Source: Colwellia sp. MB3u-45 (lineage in GTDB: Bacteria; Pseudomonadota; Gammaproteobacteria; Enterobacterales; Alteromonadaceae). Taken from it: 32,275 nucleotides of DNA. Made by a program: the position numbers and the translations under genes. The first letter of the stretch is position 1, and each line of letters begins with the position of its first letter. A model generated the notes under the pieces. It was not told where the DNA came from and made no database searches. It saw nothing but the letters and a program-made list of their open reading frames with translations. Shown here one piece after another: positions 6,925 through 15,226 of this stretch. The stretch lies in contig NZ_JACGVC010000034.1 of assembly GCF_014077005.1 (NCBI RefSeq), positions 1 to 32,275 on the forward strand. Direction: 5' to 3'.

Positions 6925-8088
6925 ATGCGCTTAAGTTTATTTTGCCTTTGCTGTGCTATATATAGTAGCGCTAGTGTCGGACAATGGTATGAATCGCAAG
7001 GTGTGGCGAGCATAGTGAATGCTGATAACAAAACAGCAAAAACACAAGCCATGCACAACGCGTTGAAAAAAGCCTTACTGGTTGCCGGTGCTTCAGTGTC
7101 AAGTGTTCAACAAGTGGTTAATGGTTTACTCACCCAAGACGCAATTAGCATTCGTGCCAGTGGCAGTGTTAATTCATTAGAGTTGGTCAGTGAACACTAT
7201 AGCGACGACTTGGCCACTGTCACCATTCGGGCTGATATTTTTCCACAAGAAAAAAAGTGCTTCGCGGCTGATTATAAAAAATCCATGCTGTTAACCCGCA
7301 GTAATATACTTCGCCGTGAACAAGCTAATATTGGTAACATCTACGCTATTGATAGCACCTTAATCCAACAGCTGGCTAATAAAATACAGCAGCAAGGTAT
7401 TTATTTGGAGACTAAACTGGCCTTGCAAACTAAAACAGAATTTTCACGTTATAACCAAAGCTTGCAAAGCCAAAGTTTAAAAAACTTAACCATGTCATTA
7501 GCCAACATGACAGATAGCCAGTATGTTTTGTTTTCAGAGATCCAAGATCTTTCTCTCGCAAATAACGAAAATAATAACTGGCAGTTTTGGCAAAAAAACG
7601 TCTATCAACGCCAGTTTAATGTTGCCCTTTATATTCACGACGGTACCACAGGTGAAAGAGTTTTGGCTAAACACTATCAAAGCTCTGCCCCTTGGCAATT
7701 CGATAAGCGCAAACAAGTTGACGTTACTAGCCATAACTTTTGGCAAAGTGACTATGGCCAAAGCATTAGTCTGACCTTAGACAACATGGTCAGTGATATT
7801 GATGAGAACATGATGTGTCAGCCAACCCAGGGCAGAATTGTGCAAGTACAAGGTAACTCACTGACTTTTAACTTAGGAAAAAGACACGGGGTTAAAATAG
7901 GTGATGAATTTTCTTTGCTACATTTCAATAACTTTATCAGTGATGATAAGCGCTCTTATTCAGGTTTTAACATCAGCCCTTATAAAGTTATGGTAACTTC
8001 TGTGAGTCAAGACAGTGCCCGGGCTACCACCACTGAGCAGCACATATTAGACAACATCCAAATTAACGACTTAGCGGTAAGGTATTAG
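6925..8088 (+). CDS. flgT: Flagellar H-ring protein FlgT
   Basis: FlgT forms the H-ring in the periplasm under the outer membrane and helps anchor the MotX/MotY T-ring and sodium-driven stators of polar flagella. The 387-residue product has an N-terminal signal peptide (about residues 1-19, cleavage near SASVG). The FlgT N-domain starts WYESQGVASIVNADNKTAKTQAMHNALKKALLVAGA. The middle domain (about 110-280) contains YVLFSEIQDLSL and FNVALYIHDGTTGE. The C-domain has GRIVQVQGNSLTFNLGKRHGVKIGDEF. ATG 6925 follows AAAGAGAC. It is transcribed away from flgOP, and no intrinsic terminator is obvious before the tRNA gene. Confidence 0.92.
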   Translation: MRLSLFCLCCAIYSSASVGQWYESQGVASIVNADNKTAKTQAMHNALKKALLVAGASVSSVQQVVNGLLTQDAISIRASGSVNSLELVSEHYSDDLATVTIRADIFPQEKKCFAADYKKSMLLTRSNILRREQANIGNIYAIDSTLIQQLANKIQQQGIYLETKLALQTKTEFSRYNQSLQSQSLKNLTMSLANMTDSQYVLFSEIQDLSLANNENNNWQFWQKNVYQRQFNVALYIHDGTTGERVLAKHYQSSAPWQFDKRKQVDVTSHNFWQSDYGQSISLTLDNMVSDIDENMMCQPTQGRIVQVQGNSLTFNLGKRHGVKIGDEFSLLHFNNFISDDKRSYSGFNISPYKVMVTSVSQDSARATTTEQHILDNIQINDLAVRY

Positions 8089-8197
8089 AAAATTTAATCA
8101 AGGTTACAAATTATGACCATTAATTAAATAGTTATCCGGTGTAAAGTGTATTTTTTTGAATACTAATTTATAAAATAGCTGTAGCATAGGCTAGCAC

Positions 8198-8203
8198 TAT
8201 AAT
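8198..8203 (+). promoter_or_regulatory. -10 box of the tRNA-Arg promoter
   Basis: A perfect TATAAT ends 12 bases before the first base of the tRNA. The -35 region is poor at any normal spacing, so the assignment rests on the -10 box and its position. Confidence 0.5.
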
Positions 8204-8215
8204 TATTTGCATCAT

Positions 8216-8291
8216 GTCCTCATAGTTTAACTGGATAAAACTGCGGCCTCCTAAGCTGCTGCTCCAGGTTCGAGTCCTGGTGGGGACGCCA
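8216..8291 (+). tRNA. argW: tRNA-Arg (anticodon CCT)
   Basis: A complete 76-base cloverleaf. The acceptor arms GTCCTCA / TGGGGAC pair with one wobble. The anticodon arm GCGGC-CTCCTAA-GCTGC has anticodon CCT. The T arm is CCAGG-TTCGAGT-CCTGG. The discriminator is G and the 3' CCA is encoded. It closely resembles E. coli argW and reads the rare AGG codon. It stands alone rather than in a tRNA array. The first intrinsic terminator downstream in the same direction is at 8633-8658. Confidence 0.96.
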
Positions 8292-8671
8292 GTAATTATT
8301 GATACAAAATTTGCAGGCAAGCACTTTATAACTATCGGTACTATAACTATCAGTACTGAAATTTTATGGTGAGTTATTTTATCTAGCCTGATGTTTGACT
8401 AAGACGCTGGTAAATAGCAAAAACATTAATCTATTGGCATTATTTTAAAGCGATCTGCGACTAGAGGCTGTCCACACAATATAATGTAAATTGTCTATGT
8501 CGTATCAATTTTTCACCCTGACTTATTGACTTACCTTCAGTGTAATCGATTGTAAAATAAGAAATAAATAACGTCCTGCATACTAGAGAATTACGCCCTA
8601 CCACCGTGATACACCTTATTTAGCGTACATAAAAAAACCCCGCGTTTGCGAGGTTTTTATTATTAAATGAG
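8292..8671. other. Intergenic region after tRNA-Arg
   Basis: No credible gene over 380 bases. It starts with a near-perfect 15-bp tandem duplication (8328-8342 and 8343-8357, ATAACTATCGGTACT, one mismatch) and ends with the bidirectional terminator at 8633-8658. No integrase gene or duplicated tRNA 3' end is present, so there is no sign of an integrated element. Confidence 0.5.
8631..8658. terminator. Bidirectional intrinsic terminator (small membrane-peptide gene; tRNA side)
   Basis: Stem AAAAACCCCGC / GCGAGGTTTTT with one C-A mismatch and loop GTTT. Read on the minus strand it follows the stop codon of the 49-residue gene by 13 bases and ends in seven U residues. Read on the plus strand it ends in UUUUUAUUAUU and is the first stop signal after the tRNA. 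Confidence 0.85.
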
Positions 8672-8821
8672 CTAAATCACTAGTTCACTATCTGTTGGTT
8701 CTCTTACAACGTCCTTGTCGTCTGCTGCTGAGCCAGTACTCAACAATGCTGATATGGCTAATACTAATACTGCTAATATTACCGTAGTCAGCTTAATTCC
8801 ACGTGACGACGAGCTGTTCAT
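8672..8821 (-). CDS. Small single-pass membrane peptide (49 residues), function unknown
   Basis: This short ORF encodes a serine-rich, Arg/Lys-containing N-terminus (MNSSSSRGIK), one hydrophobic helix of about 18 residues (TTVILAVLVLAISALL, roughly 12-28) and an acidic hydrophilic tail (ADDKDVVREPTDSE). The ATG at 8821 is preceded by AGGATTAAGTA, a usable ribosome binding site. An intrinsic terminator follows 13 bases after the stop, and a perfect 10-bp inverted repeat lies in the leader, so it looks like a free-standing transcription unit rather than chance coding. The positive N-terminus suggests cytoplasm-in topology; an uncleaved anchor or a cleavable signal (near TGSAA) are both possible. 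I do not recognise the family. It could be a small stress or regulatory membrane protein. Confidence 0.6.
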   Translation of the reverse strand: MNSSSSRGIKLTTVILAVLVLAISALLSTGSAADDKDVVREPTDSELVI

Positions 8822-9130
8822 TACTTAATCCTATGTCAGCTTGTATGTTTTTATTAAGTTTTTATTTTTTTTACATACAAGCCATCAACACTAAAGGATC
8901 TTAATTTTAATTTCAAGCGCTTACTCGGCTCATTCAGCTTTTATTGTCGATTTAATCACCAGATATATTCACGACAGTTAACTCGGCTAAGTAAGCCTTA
9001 AAGTATATAAATATAGCTAAGTTAAAAATAATCATAGAAAAATGCTAATAACATTTGCAGTTAAGGGGTAGTCTAGGCGAAAATAAGCGCAATTTATATC
9101 CCATCAAATCTTATAATAATTGGAGCAAAT
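8822..9130. other. Divergent region between the small membrane-peptide gene and tktA
   Basis: A 309-base AT-rich region without a gene. It contains the 10-bp inverted repeat at 8839-8882. A TATAAT at 9112-9117 is too close to the tktA start to be its promoter, and I found no convincing -35/-10 pair further up. Confidence 0.45.
8839..8882 (-). promoter_or_regulatory. Inverted repeat in the leader of the small membrane-peptide gene
   Basis: GCTTGTATGT (8839-8848) and ACATACAAGC (8873-8882) are perfect reverse complements separated by 24 bases that read almost entirely A on the minus strand. The element ends 17 bases before the start codon and leaves the ribosome binding site free. It could be an RNA hairpin with an A-rich loop or a pair of operator half-sites. 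Confidence 0.5.
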
Positions 9131-11116
9131 ATGCCGTCGCGTCAACAACTAGCCAATGCAATTCGAGTTTTAAGCATGGATGCCGTGCAAAAAGCTAAAT
9201 CAGGACACCCTGGAGCCCCAATGGGCATGGCAGATATCGCTGAAGTTTTATGGCGTGACTTTCTAAAACATAACCCAAGTGATCCACAGTGGGTTGATCG
9301 TGACCGCTTTATTTTGTCTAACGGCCACGGTTCCATGTTAATTTATTCACTATTGCACCTTACCGGTTATGACTTGCCGATGAGTGAATTAAAAAACTTC
9401 CGCCAATTACACTCTAAAACACCGGGTCATCCTGAATACGGCTACACGCCAGGCGTAGAAACTACCACGGGTCCGTTGGGCGCTGGTCTGTCTAATGCTG
9501 TAGGTATGGCAATAGCTGAAAAAACCTTGGCGGCACAGTTTAACCGTGACGGTCATAACATTGTCGATCACAACACTTATGTATTTTTAGGTGATGGTTG
9601 TTTAATGGAAGGTATTTCGCATGAAGTTTGTTCATTAGCCGGTACCTTAGGTTTAGGCAAATTAGTGGCATTTTGGGATGATAACGGTATTTCAATTGAT
9701 GGTCATGTTGAAGGTTGGTTCACTGACAATACCCCAGCACGATTTGAAGCTTATGGTTGGCATGTGATCAGCGATGTTGATGGTCATGATAGCGCGGCTA
9801 TTACTGCTGCCATTGCCGCAGCAAAAGCTGTCACCGATAAACCTACTATGATTTGTTGTAAAACCGTGATTGGCTTTGGTTCACCCAATAAATCAGGTAC
9901 GCACGATTGTCACGGCGCACCATTAGGCGACGACGAAATTACGGCAACGCGCGAATTTCTTAACTGGCCTCATGCGCCATTTGAAATACCGGCTGATATT
10001 TATGCCGAGTGGGATCAAAAAGAAAATGGCGCCACAGAACAAGCCAACTGGAATGATAAATTTGCCGCTTACCAAGCTGCTCACCCAACCTTAGCTGCAG
10101 AATATGAACGTCGTGTGATTAAAGGTGATTTACCTGCCGAGTTTGAAGAAAAAGCCAATGCCTACATTTTAGCCTGTCAGGAAAAAGCTGAAAATGTCGC
10201 TTCACGTAAAGCATCACAAAACACCATTGAAGTCTTTGGTGCTATGTTACCTGAGTTATTGGGCGGCTCAGCCGATTTAGCCGGCTCAAACTTAACGCTT
10301 TGGTCGGGTTCAAAAGGCATTCAAGATGATGCGGCCGGTAACTACATTTACTACGGTGTGCGTGAATTTGGTATGAGCGGTATCATGAACGGTGTTTCAT
10401 TGCATGGTGGTTTTATCAACTACGGTGCCACTTTCATGATGTTTATGGAATACGCTCGTAACGCGGTACGCATGTCTGCACTTATGGGTATTCAAAATAT
10501 TTTCGTCTACACCCATGATTCAATTGGTCAAGGTGAAGATGGTCCAACGCATCAGCCTATTGAGCAGTTAACTAACCTACGTACCACGCCTAACATGGTG
10601 ACTTGGCGTCCAGCCGATGCCACTGAGTCAGCTGTGGCATGGAAAAACGCTGTTGTTCGCCAAAATGCACCAACATCATTAATTTTTTCTCGCCAAGGTT
10701 TACCTGCATTAACACGTACCAGTGCGCAAGTAGCTGATATTGCTAAAGGTGGCTACATCTTAAAAGATAGTGTTGGCACACCAGAAGTTATTTTAATTGC
10801 TACCGGCTCTGAAGTGTCATTAGCGTTAAAAGCAGCTGAAAGCTTAGGTGATAATGTCCGCGTTGTTTCTATGCCATCAACCAATATTTTTGATGCCCAA
10901 GATAATGACTATAAAGCATCGGTATTGCCACCAGCAGTAACCAAACGTGTGGCGATTGAAGCCGCACATACTGATTTTTGGTATAAATACGTAGGCTTGA
11001 GTGGCAAAGTTGTTGGCATGACCACTTTTGGTGAGTCAGCACCGGGTAATGTCTTACTTGAATATTTTGGTTTTACCGTTGAAAACGTAGTTAACACAGT
11101 AAACAGCCTAAACTAA
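9131..11116 (+). CDS. tktA: Transketolase
   Basis: Transketolase moves two-carbon ketol units between pentose-phosphate and glycolytic sugars using thiamine diphosphate and Mg2+, and is a source of erythrose-4-phosphate. The 661 residues match the bacterial enzyme (E. coli 663). The N-terminal ThDP-binding part has [18 protein letters not shown] (about 24-41) and the metal/ThDP motif GDGCLMEG (about 154-161). The pyrimidine-binding part has the catalytic Glu in VREFGMSG (about residue 411). The C-terminal domain includes [15 protein letters not shown] precedes ATG 9131. It opens a tktA-epd-pgk-fba series, an order common in gammaproteobacteria. Confidence 0.96.
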   Translation: MPSRQQLANAIRVLSMDAVQKAKSGHPGAPMGMADIAEVLWRDFLKHNPSDPQWVDRDRFILSNGHGSMLIYSLLHLTGYDLPMSELKNFRQLHSKTPGHPEYGYTPGVETTTGPLGAGLSNAVGMAIAEKTLAAQFNRDGHNIVDHNTYVFLGDGCLMEGISHEVCSLAGTLGLGKLVAFWDDNGISIDGHVEGWFTDNTPARFEAYGWHVISDVDGHDSAAITAAIAAAKAVTDKPTMICCKTVIGFGSPNKSGTHDCHGAPLGDDEITATREFLNWPHAPFEIPADIYAEWDQKENGATEQANWNDKFAAYQAAHPTLAAEYERRVIKGDLPAEFEEKANAYILACQEKAENVASRKASQNTIEVFGAMLPELLGGSADLAGSNLTLWSGSKGIQDDAAGNYIYYGVREFGMSGIMNGVSLHGGFINYGATFMMFMEYARNAVRMSALMGIQNIFVYTHDSIGQGEDGPTHQPIEQLTNLRTTPNMVTWRPADATESAVAWKNAVVRQNAPTSLIFSRQGLPALTRTSAQVADIAKGGYILKDSVGTPEVILIATGSEVSLALKAAESLGDNVRVVSMPSTNIFDAQDNDYKASVLPPAVTKRVAIEAAHTDFWYKYVGLSGKVVGMTTFGESAPGNVLLEYFGFTVENVVNTVNSLN

Positions 11117-11184
11117 TCTCCTTTGCTACAAAAATGGCATTTATAGCCAGTTAACACATACTTAACTGGCTATCTCCTTTACTA
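11116..11184 (+). other. Hairpin flanked by 13-bp direct repeats between tktA and epd
   Basis: ATAGCCAGTTAA (11143-11154) and TTAACTGGCTAT (11162-11173) form a perfect 12-bp stem with a seven-base loop. There is no U-tract, so it is not a standard terminator. Direct repeats ATCTCCTTTGCTA (11116-11128) and ATCTCCTTTACTA (11172-11184) flank it with one mismatch. It may be an mRNA-stability or processing element in a tktA-epd transcript. Confidence 0.55.
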
Positions 11185-11211
11185 AATTCGTGATCAATAA
11201 GAGCCAAAAAC

Positions 11212-12225
11212 ATGTCAATTAATATCGCTATCAATGGCTTTGGCCGAGTCGGCAGAAATGTTGTTCGTGCACTATATGAAAACGGCAGCACCAACGAATT
11301 TAACTTAGTCGCTATTAATGAACTTGCCGAGCCTGAAGGCATAGCTCACCTATTAAAATATGACTCAACTCATGGTCGTTTTTCATTTGCGGTGCAACAA
11401 AGTGCTGGCAAATTATTTATTGCTGGTGACGAAATATCGTTAAGCCATGAATCCGAGTTAAGCAATCTCCCTTGGCAAGAGCACAATGTCGATATTGTCA
11501 TTGATTGTACCGGTAAGTTTGGTAGCCAAGCAGATGGCCAGTTACATATTCAGCAAGGCGCAAAAAAGGTCTTGTTTTCACATCCTGGCTCACAAGATTT
11601 AGACGCGACCATTATTTATGGTATTAACCATCAACAACTCACTGCGGCTGAAAAAGTGGTGTCAAACGGCTCTTGCACCACCAATTGTGTGGTGCCTGTT
11701 ATTCAGGTTTTAGATCAAGCCTTTGGTGTTGAAAGTGGTGCTATCACGACCATTCATTCTTCGATGCATGATCAACAAGTTATTGACGCTTATCATCCTG
11801 ACTTACGCCGTGCTCGTGCCGCCAGCCAATCGATAATACCGGTAGATACTAAGTTGGCCGCAGGTATTGAACGAATATTACCCAAGTTTGCTGGCCGCTT
11901 TGAAGCGATAGCCGTGCGAGTACCCACTATCAATGTAACCGCTATGGATTTAAGCTTGAACTTATCAAGCGACGCTACTATTGCACAAATTAATCAAGCA
12001 ATTGTTGACGCTCAACACAATGGTTTGGCGGGTATTTTAGGTTATACCACCGAACCGTTAGTTTCCATCGACTTTAATCATGACCCACATTCAAGCATTG
12101 TTGATGGCAACCAAACGCGGGTTAGTCACAAGCGCTTAGTAAAATTACTTATTTGGTGTGATAACGAATGGGGTTTTGCTAATCGTTTACTAGACACCGC
12201 TTCTGCTATGGCAAAAGTGGGTTAA
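11212..12225 (+). CDS. epd: D-erythrose-4-phosphate dehydrogenase
   Basis: Epd oxidises erythrose-4-phosphate to 4-phosphoerythronate with NAD+, the first step of the DXP-dependent pyridoxal phosphate pathway. The 337-residue GAPDH-fold protein has the Rossmann start [15 protein letters not shown] and the catalytic Cys in SCTTNC (about residue 155). Epd rather than glyceraldehyde-3-phosphate dehydrogenase is indicated by [35 protein letters not shown] and [12 protein letters not shown], which follow E. coli Epd closely. The conserved ending [11 protein letters not shown] is present. It lies 95 bases after tktA and 78 before pgk, as in E. coli-like epd-pgk-fba clusters. Some GAPDH activity cannot be excluded. 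Confidence 0.93.
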   Translation: MSINIAINGFGRVGRNVVRALYENGSTNEFNLVAINELAEPEGIAHLLKYDSTHGRFSFAVQQSAGKLFIAGDEISLSHESELSNLPWQEHNVDIVIDCTGKFGSQADGQLHIQQGAKKVLFSHPGSQDLDATIIYGINHQQLTAAEKVVSNGSCTTNCVVPVIQVLDQAFGVESGAITTIHSSMHDQQVIDAYHPDLRRARAASQSIIPVDTKLAAGIERILPKFAGRFEAIAVRVPTINVTAMDLSLNLSSDATIAQINQAIVDAQHNGLAGILGYTTEPLVSIDFNHDPHSSIVDGNQTRVSHKRLVKLLIWCDNEWGFANRLLDTASAMAKVG

Positions 12226-12303
12226 TTGAGTATCGATGGCGTTAACAAATACAATAACTTAAAATTTACTTAACCGTTAAACTTCTACCAACAGGGAATA
12301 AAC

Positions 12304-13482
12304 ATGTCAGTAATCAAAATGACCGACTTAGCATTGAACAATCAACGTGTGCTCATTCGTGAAGACTTAAATGTACCAGTTAAAGATGGAAAAATCACCT
12401 CTGATGCGCGCTTAAGAGCGGCCTTACCCACACTGAGATTAGCCTTAGATGCGGGTGCAAAAGTGATGGTTATGTCGCACTTAGGTCGTCCAACTGAAGG
12501 CGAATATAATGCCGAATTTTCTTTGCAGCCTGTAGCCGATTATCTGAGTGCCGCACTTAACGTACCGGTTCGTTTAGTCACAGATTACCTTGATGGCGTA
12601 GAGGTTAATATTGGCGAATTAGTGATATTTGAAAACATTCGCTTTAATGTTGGCGAGCAAAGCAATGATGACGCCTTATCGAAAAAATTAGCCGCGTTGT
12701 GTGACATTTTCGTTATGGACGCATTTGGCACGGCTCATCGCGCACAAGCCAGTACACATGGCGTCGCAAAATATGCAGCTACTGCCTGTGCAGGCCCACT
12801 GTTAGCGGGTGAATTAACCGCGTTATCACAAGCACTTGATAACCCTGCCCGTCCATTGGTGGCGATTGTTGGTGGCTCAAAAGTGTCAACTAAACTTACC
12901 GTGCTAGACTCATTAGCCGGTATTGTTGACCAACTGGTTGTGGGTGGCGGTATTGCCAATACTTTTATTGCCTCACAAGGTCACAATGTGGGTAAATCAT
13001 TATTCGAAGCTGATTTAGTTGATGAAGCAAAACGCTTAACTAAACAAGCTAGCGACAATAATGGTTCAATTCCAGTACCGACCGATGTGGTGGTTGGTCA
13101 AGAATTTTCTGAAACCGCTGTAGCAACACTTAAAAATGTTAGCGACGTAGCCGATGGCGATATGATTTTTGATATTGGCCCAGAGAGCGCCAAAGCCTTG
13201 GCAGATATTATCGCTAATGCCGGTACCGTCGTATGGAATGGCCCCGTTGGTGTCTTTGAATTCGACCAATTTGGTAAAGGCACTGAAGTTATCGCCCACG
13301 CTATTGCCAATAGCAAGGCATTCTCTATTGCCGGAGGCGGTGACACCTTAGCCGCGGTTGATAAATATGCTATTGCCGATAAAATATCTTATATTTCAAC
13401 CGGTGGTGGTGCTTTTCTTGAATTTTTAGAAGGCAAAAAATTGCCTGCAGTAGAAATTTTAGAAGCGCGCGCTAAAGCATAA
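12304..13482 (+). CDS. pgk: Phosphoglycerate kinase
   Basis: Pgk interconverts 1,3-bisphosphoglycerate and 3-phosphoglycerate with ADP/ATP in glycolysis and gluconeogenesis. The 392 residues show the two-lobe fold: the N-lobe substrate motif [13 protein letters not shown] (about 16-28) and SHLGRP (about 59-64), the helix with [15 protein letters not shown], the nucleotide loop [10 protein letters not shown] (about 195-204) and the C-lobe [13 protein letters not shown] precedes ATG 12304. A very strong terminator with a triplicated U-tract follows the stop codon, so fba probably has its own promoter. Confidence 0.97.
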   Translation: MSVIKMTDLALNNQRVLIREDLNVPVKDGKITSDARLRAALPTLRLALDAGAKVMVMSHLGRPTEGEYNAEFSLQPVADYLSAALNVPVRLVTDYLDGVEVNIGELVIFENIRFNVGEQSNDDALSKKLAALCDIFVMDAFGTAHRAQASTHGVAKYAATACAGPLLAGELTALSQALDNPARPLVAIVGGSKVSTKLTVLDSLAGIVDQLVVGGGIANTFIASQGHNVGKSLFEADLVDEAKRLTKQASDNNGSIPVPTDVVVGQEFSETAVATLKNVSDVADGDMIFDIGPESAKALADIIANAGTVVWNGPVGVFEFDQFGKGTEVIAHAIANSKAFSIAGGGDTLAAVDKYAIADKISYISTGGGAFLEFLEGKKLPAVEILEARAKA

Positions 13483-13511
13483 ACTCGCTCGACAAATAAA
13501 TATTTTATCTT

Positions 13512-13552
13512 AAAAAGCTGACAGCACTTAATTGTGCTGTCAGCTTTTTTTT
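13512..13552 (+). terminator. Strong intrinsic terminator of pgk
   Basis: A perfect 16-bp stem (AAAAAGCTGACAGCAC, 13512-13527, with its complement at 13534-13549), loop TTAATT, then a run of eight T residues (13545-13552), the first five of them inside the stem. The A run at the base of the stem would let it work in reverse too. Confidence 0.95.
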
Positions 13553-13576
13553 CACTTTTTTTTCACTTTTTTTTCA
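13544..13576 (+). repeat. Three tandem 11-bp copies of a terminator U-tract
   Basis: CTTTTTTTTCA occurs three times without a mismatch at 13544-13554, 13555-13565 and 13566-13576. The first copy is the T-tract of the pgk terminator. It probably arose by slippage; it may be length-variable. Confidence 0.85.
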
Positions 13577-13718
13577 ATAAAACTTTCATTAGGTTATTTA
13601 TTTTCAGTGACTAAAATTAAGCATAAAAATATTATTCATTACACTGTCTATTTCGTAGTAAATTTACACCAATACTACAACTTATCATGCTAAAGCCTGC
13701 TTAAAACACCATTACTTA

Positions 13719-13733
13719 CGTAATTAATATACA
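13719..13733. promoter_or_regulatory. HexR-like operator candidate upstream of fba
   Basis: CGTAATTAATATACA matches 12 of 15 positions of TGTAATTAAATTACA, the site I recall for HexR, a regulator of central carbon genes in Shewanella and relatives. The right half is poor and AT-rich chance matches are likely. It lies about 80 bases upstream of the putative fba promoter. Confidence 0.2.
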
Positions 13734-13810
13734 GAAGTTGTAAATTAAAAAAAATTTATATTTTAAGCAATATGGATCATTTTTTTCTAGTGCAAATTAC
13801 TAAATTCATC

Positions 13811-13855
13811 TGATATACTTACGTTACGAAAGCAATAAGTTTCACAATGAAACTT
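13811..13855 (+). promoter_or_regulatory. fba promoter (extended -10) and leader dyad
   Basis: TGATATACT (13811-13819) is an extended -10 element; no good -35 accompanies it. Starting about 18 bases downstream, AAGTTTCA and TGAAACTT (13837-13844 and 13848-13855) are perfect inverted repeats three bases apart, placed just after the predicted start of transcription. The dyad looks more like a repressor operator than an RNA hairpin because the loop is so short. Confidence 0.45.
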
Positions 13856-13901
13856 GTTAACCATCAATTTTGTCACTATTTACAATCACAGGAGTTAGTT
13901 C

Positions 13902-14966
13902 ATGGCTTTAGTTTCTATGCGCCAAATGTTAGATCATGCGGCCGAAAACGGTTACGGTATCCCAGCCTTTAACGTTAACAATTTAGAACAAGTTAGAGCT
14001 ATCATGCTTGCCGCCAACGACACCAACAGTCCGGTAATTTTGCAGGGTTCAGCAGGCGCTAGAGCGTATGCCGGCGCACCCTTTTTACGGCACTTAATTT
14101 TAGCTGCTATTGAAGAGTTCCCTCATATACCTGTGGTAATGCACCAAGATCACGGCACCTCACCAGGTGTTTGCCAACGCTCAATTCAGTTAGGTTTTTC
14201 ATCTGTGATGATGGACGGTTCATTAATGACTGACGGTAAAACGCCTTCAAGCTATGAATACAATGTTGATGTTACTCGCCGTACTGTTGAAATGGCGCAT
14301 GCCTGTGGTGTTTCAGTTGAAGGTGAACTAGGTTGTTTAGGTTCGCTTGAAACAGGTGAAGCCGGTGAAGAAGATGGCATTGGCGCAGTCGGTAAATTGA
14401 CCATGGAGCAAATGCTAACTGATCCTGAAGAAGCCGCTGACTTTGTGCAAAAAACACAAGTTGACGCCTTAGCTATTGCCTGTGGTACTTCTCACGGTGC
14501 TTATAAATTTACCCGTCCACCTACGGGCGATATCTTAGCGATTGATCGTATTAAAGCCATTCATAACCGTATTCCTAATACACATTTAGTGATGCACGGT
14601 TCTTCTTCAGTGCCACAAGACTGGTTAGCTATTATTAATGAATTTGGTGGCAAGATACCAGAAACTTATGGTGTACCGGTTGAGCAAATTCAAGAAGGTA
14701 TTAAAAATGGTGTGCGCAAAATCAACATAGATACCGATTTACGTTTAGCCTCTACGGGTGCCGTTCGTCGTTTCTTAGCCGAAAACCCAAGTGAATTTGA
14801 CCCACGTAAATTCTTAAAAGCATCAACACAAGCTATGTATGATATTTGTAAAGCGCGTTACGAAGCCTTTGGCAGCGTTGGACATGCATCAGCAATTAAG
14901 CCTATCTCGCTTGATAACATGTTTATGCAATATTCTACTGGCAAATTGGATGCTTTAATTAAGTAA
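13902..14966 (+). CDS. fba: Class II fructose-bisphosphate aldolase
   Basis: This zinc-dependent enzyme splits fructose-1,6-bisphosphate into two trioses, and in the reverse direction serves gluconeogenesis. The 354-residue protein is of the class II type often labelled the Calvin-cycle subtype, opening [27 protein letters not shown] rather than like E. coli FbaA. Visible active-site parts are the Asp and zinc His of MHQDHGTSP (about 80-88), the Glu/Gly stretch [12 protein letters not shown] (about 138-149), the zinc His in [11 protein letters not shown] (about 194-204), the zinc His in VMHGSSSVP and the phosphate-binding NIDTD. AGGAG precedes the ATG. It probably has its own promoter, and a terminator follows at 15030-15060. 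Confidence 0.95.
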   Translation: MALVSMRQMLDHAAENGYGIPAFNVNNLEQVRAIMLAANDTNSPVILQGSAGARAYAGAPFLRHLILAAIEEFPHIPVVMHQDHGTSPGVCQRSIQLGFSSVMMDGSLMTDGKTPSSYEYNVDVTRRTVEMAHACGVSVEGELGCLGSLETGEAGEEDGIGAVGKLTMEQMLTDPEEAADFVQKTQVDALAIACGTSHGAYKFTRPPTGDILAIDRIKAIHNRIPNTHLVMHGSSSVPQDWLAIINEFGGKIPETYGVPVEQIQEGIKNGVRKINIDTDLRLASTGAVRRFLAENPSEFDPRKFLKASTQAMYDICKARYEAFGSVGHASAIKPISLDNMFMQYSTGKLDALIK

Positions 14967-15029
14967 GTAATTAAAGTTAAAAATAACGACAATCAATTAG
15001 TCCTATTTAGTTTAATACGCTAGCAAATC

Positions 15030-15060
15030 ATCCGATGGATATTATTCATCGGATTTTTTT
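15030..15060 (+). terminator. Terminator of fba
   Basis: ATCCGATG / CATCGGAT (8 bp, perfect) with a nine-base loop, followed by seven T residues. Confidence 0.9.
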
Positions 15061-15226
15061 CGTCTGCTTTTTAACGATCACTTTTAAAGACAAACGTGCA
15101 TCAAAAAGCTAATCAATTGAAATATAATCACATCGTCAATAAATCGCTTAATTTATTAACAATATAATGATATTTCAATTGATGTTTATTATAATTAACC
15201 TTTTATCAGAAACCTTAGGATACATA

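Larger units (their letters stand above)
13483..13901. other. pgk-fba intergenic region
   Basis: 419 bases with no gene. In order it holds the pgk terminator (13512-13552), two further copies of its T-tract (13555-13576), about 140 bases with nothing I recognise, a HexR-like dyad (13719-13733), an A/T run, an extended -10 promoter (13811-13819) and a perfect dyad (13837-13855) before the fba ribosome binding site AGGAG (13890-13894). Confidence 0.6.

Noticed and set aside
8526-8658. Plus-strand small RNA between TTGACT (8526) and the terminator
   Set aside because: The only -10-like TAAAAT is 21 bases from the -35-like hexamer, too far for a normal promoter, and the terminator is explained by the minus-strand small gene.
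8216-8671. tRNA-Arg(CCT) as an attachment site for an integrated element
   Set aside because: argW-type genes are common integration sites, but there is no integrase and no repeat of the tRNA 3' end downstream; the neighbouring genes are ordinary core genes.
9112-9117. TATAAT as the tktA promoter
   Set aside because: It is only 13 bases before the start codon and overlaps the ribosome binding site region, so it would give almost no leader.
13066-13346. Minus-strand ORFs inside pgk
   Set aside because: They are antisense to well-conserved pgk coding sequence, have no ribosome binding sites and resemble no known protein.
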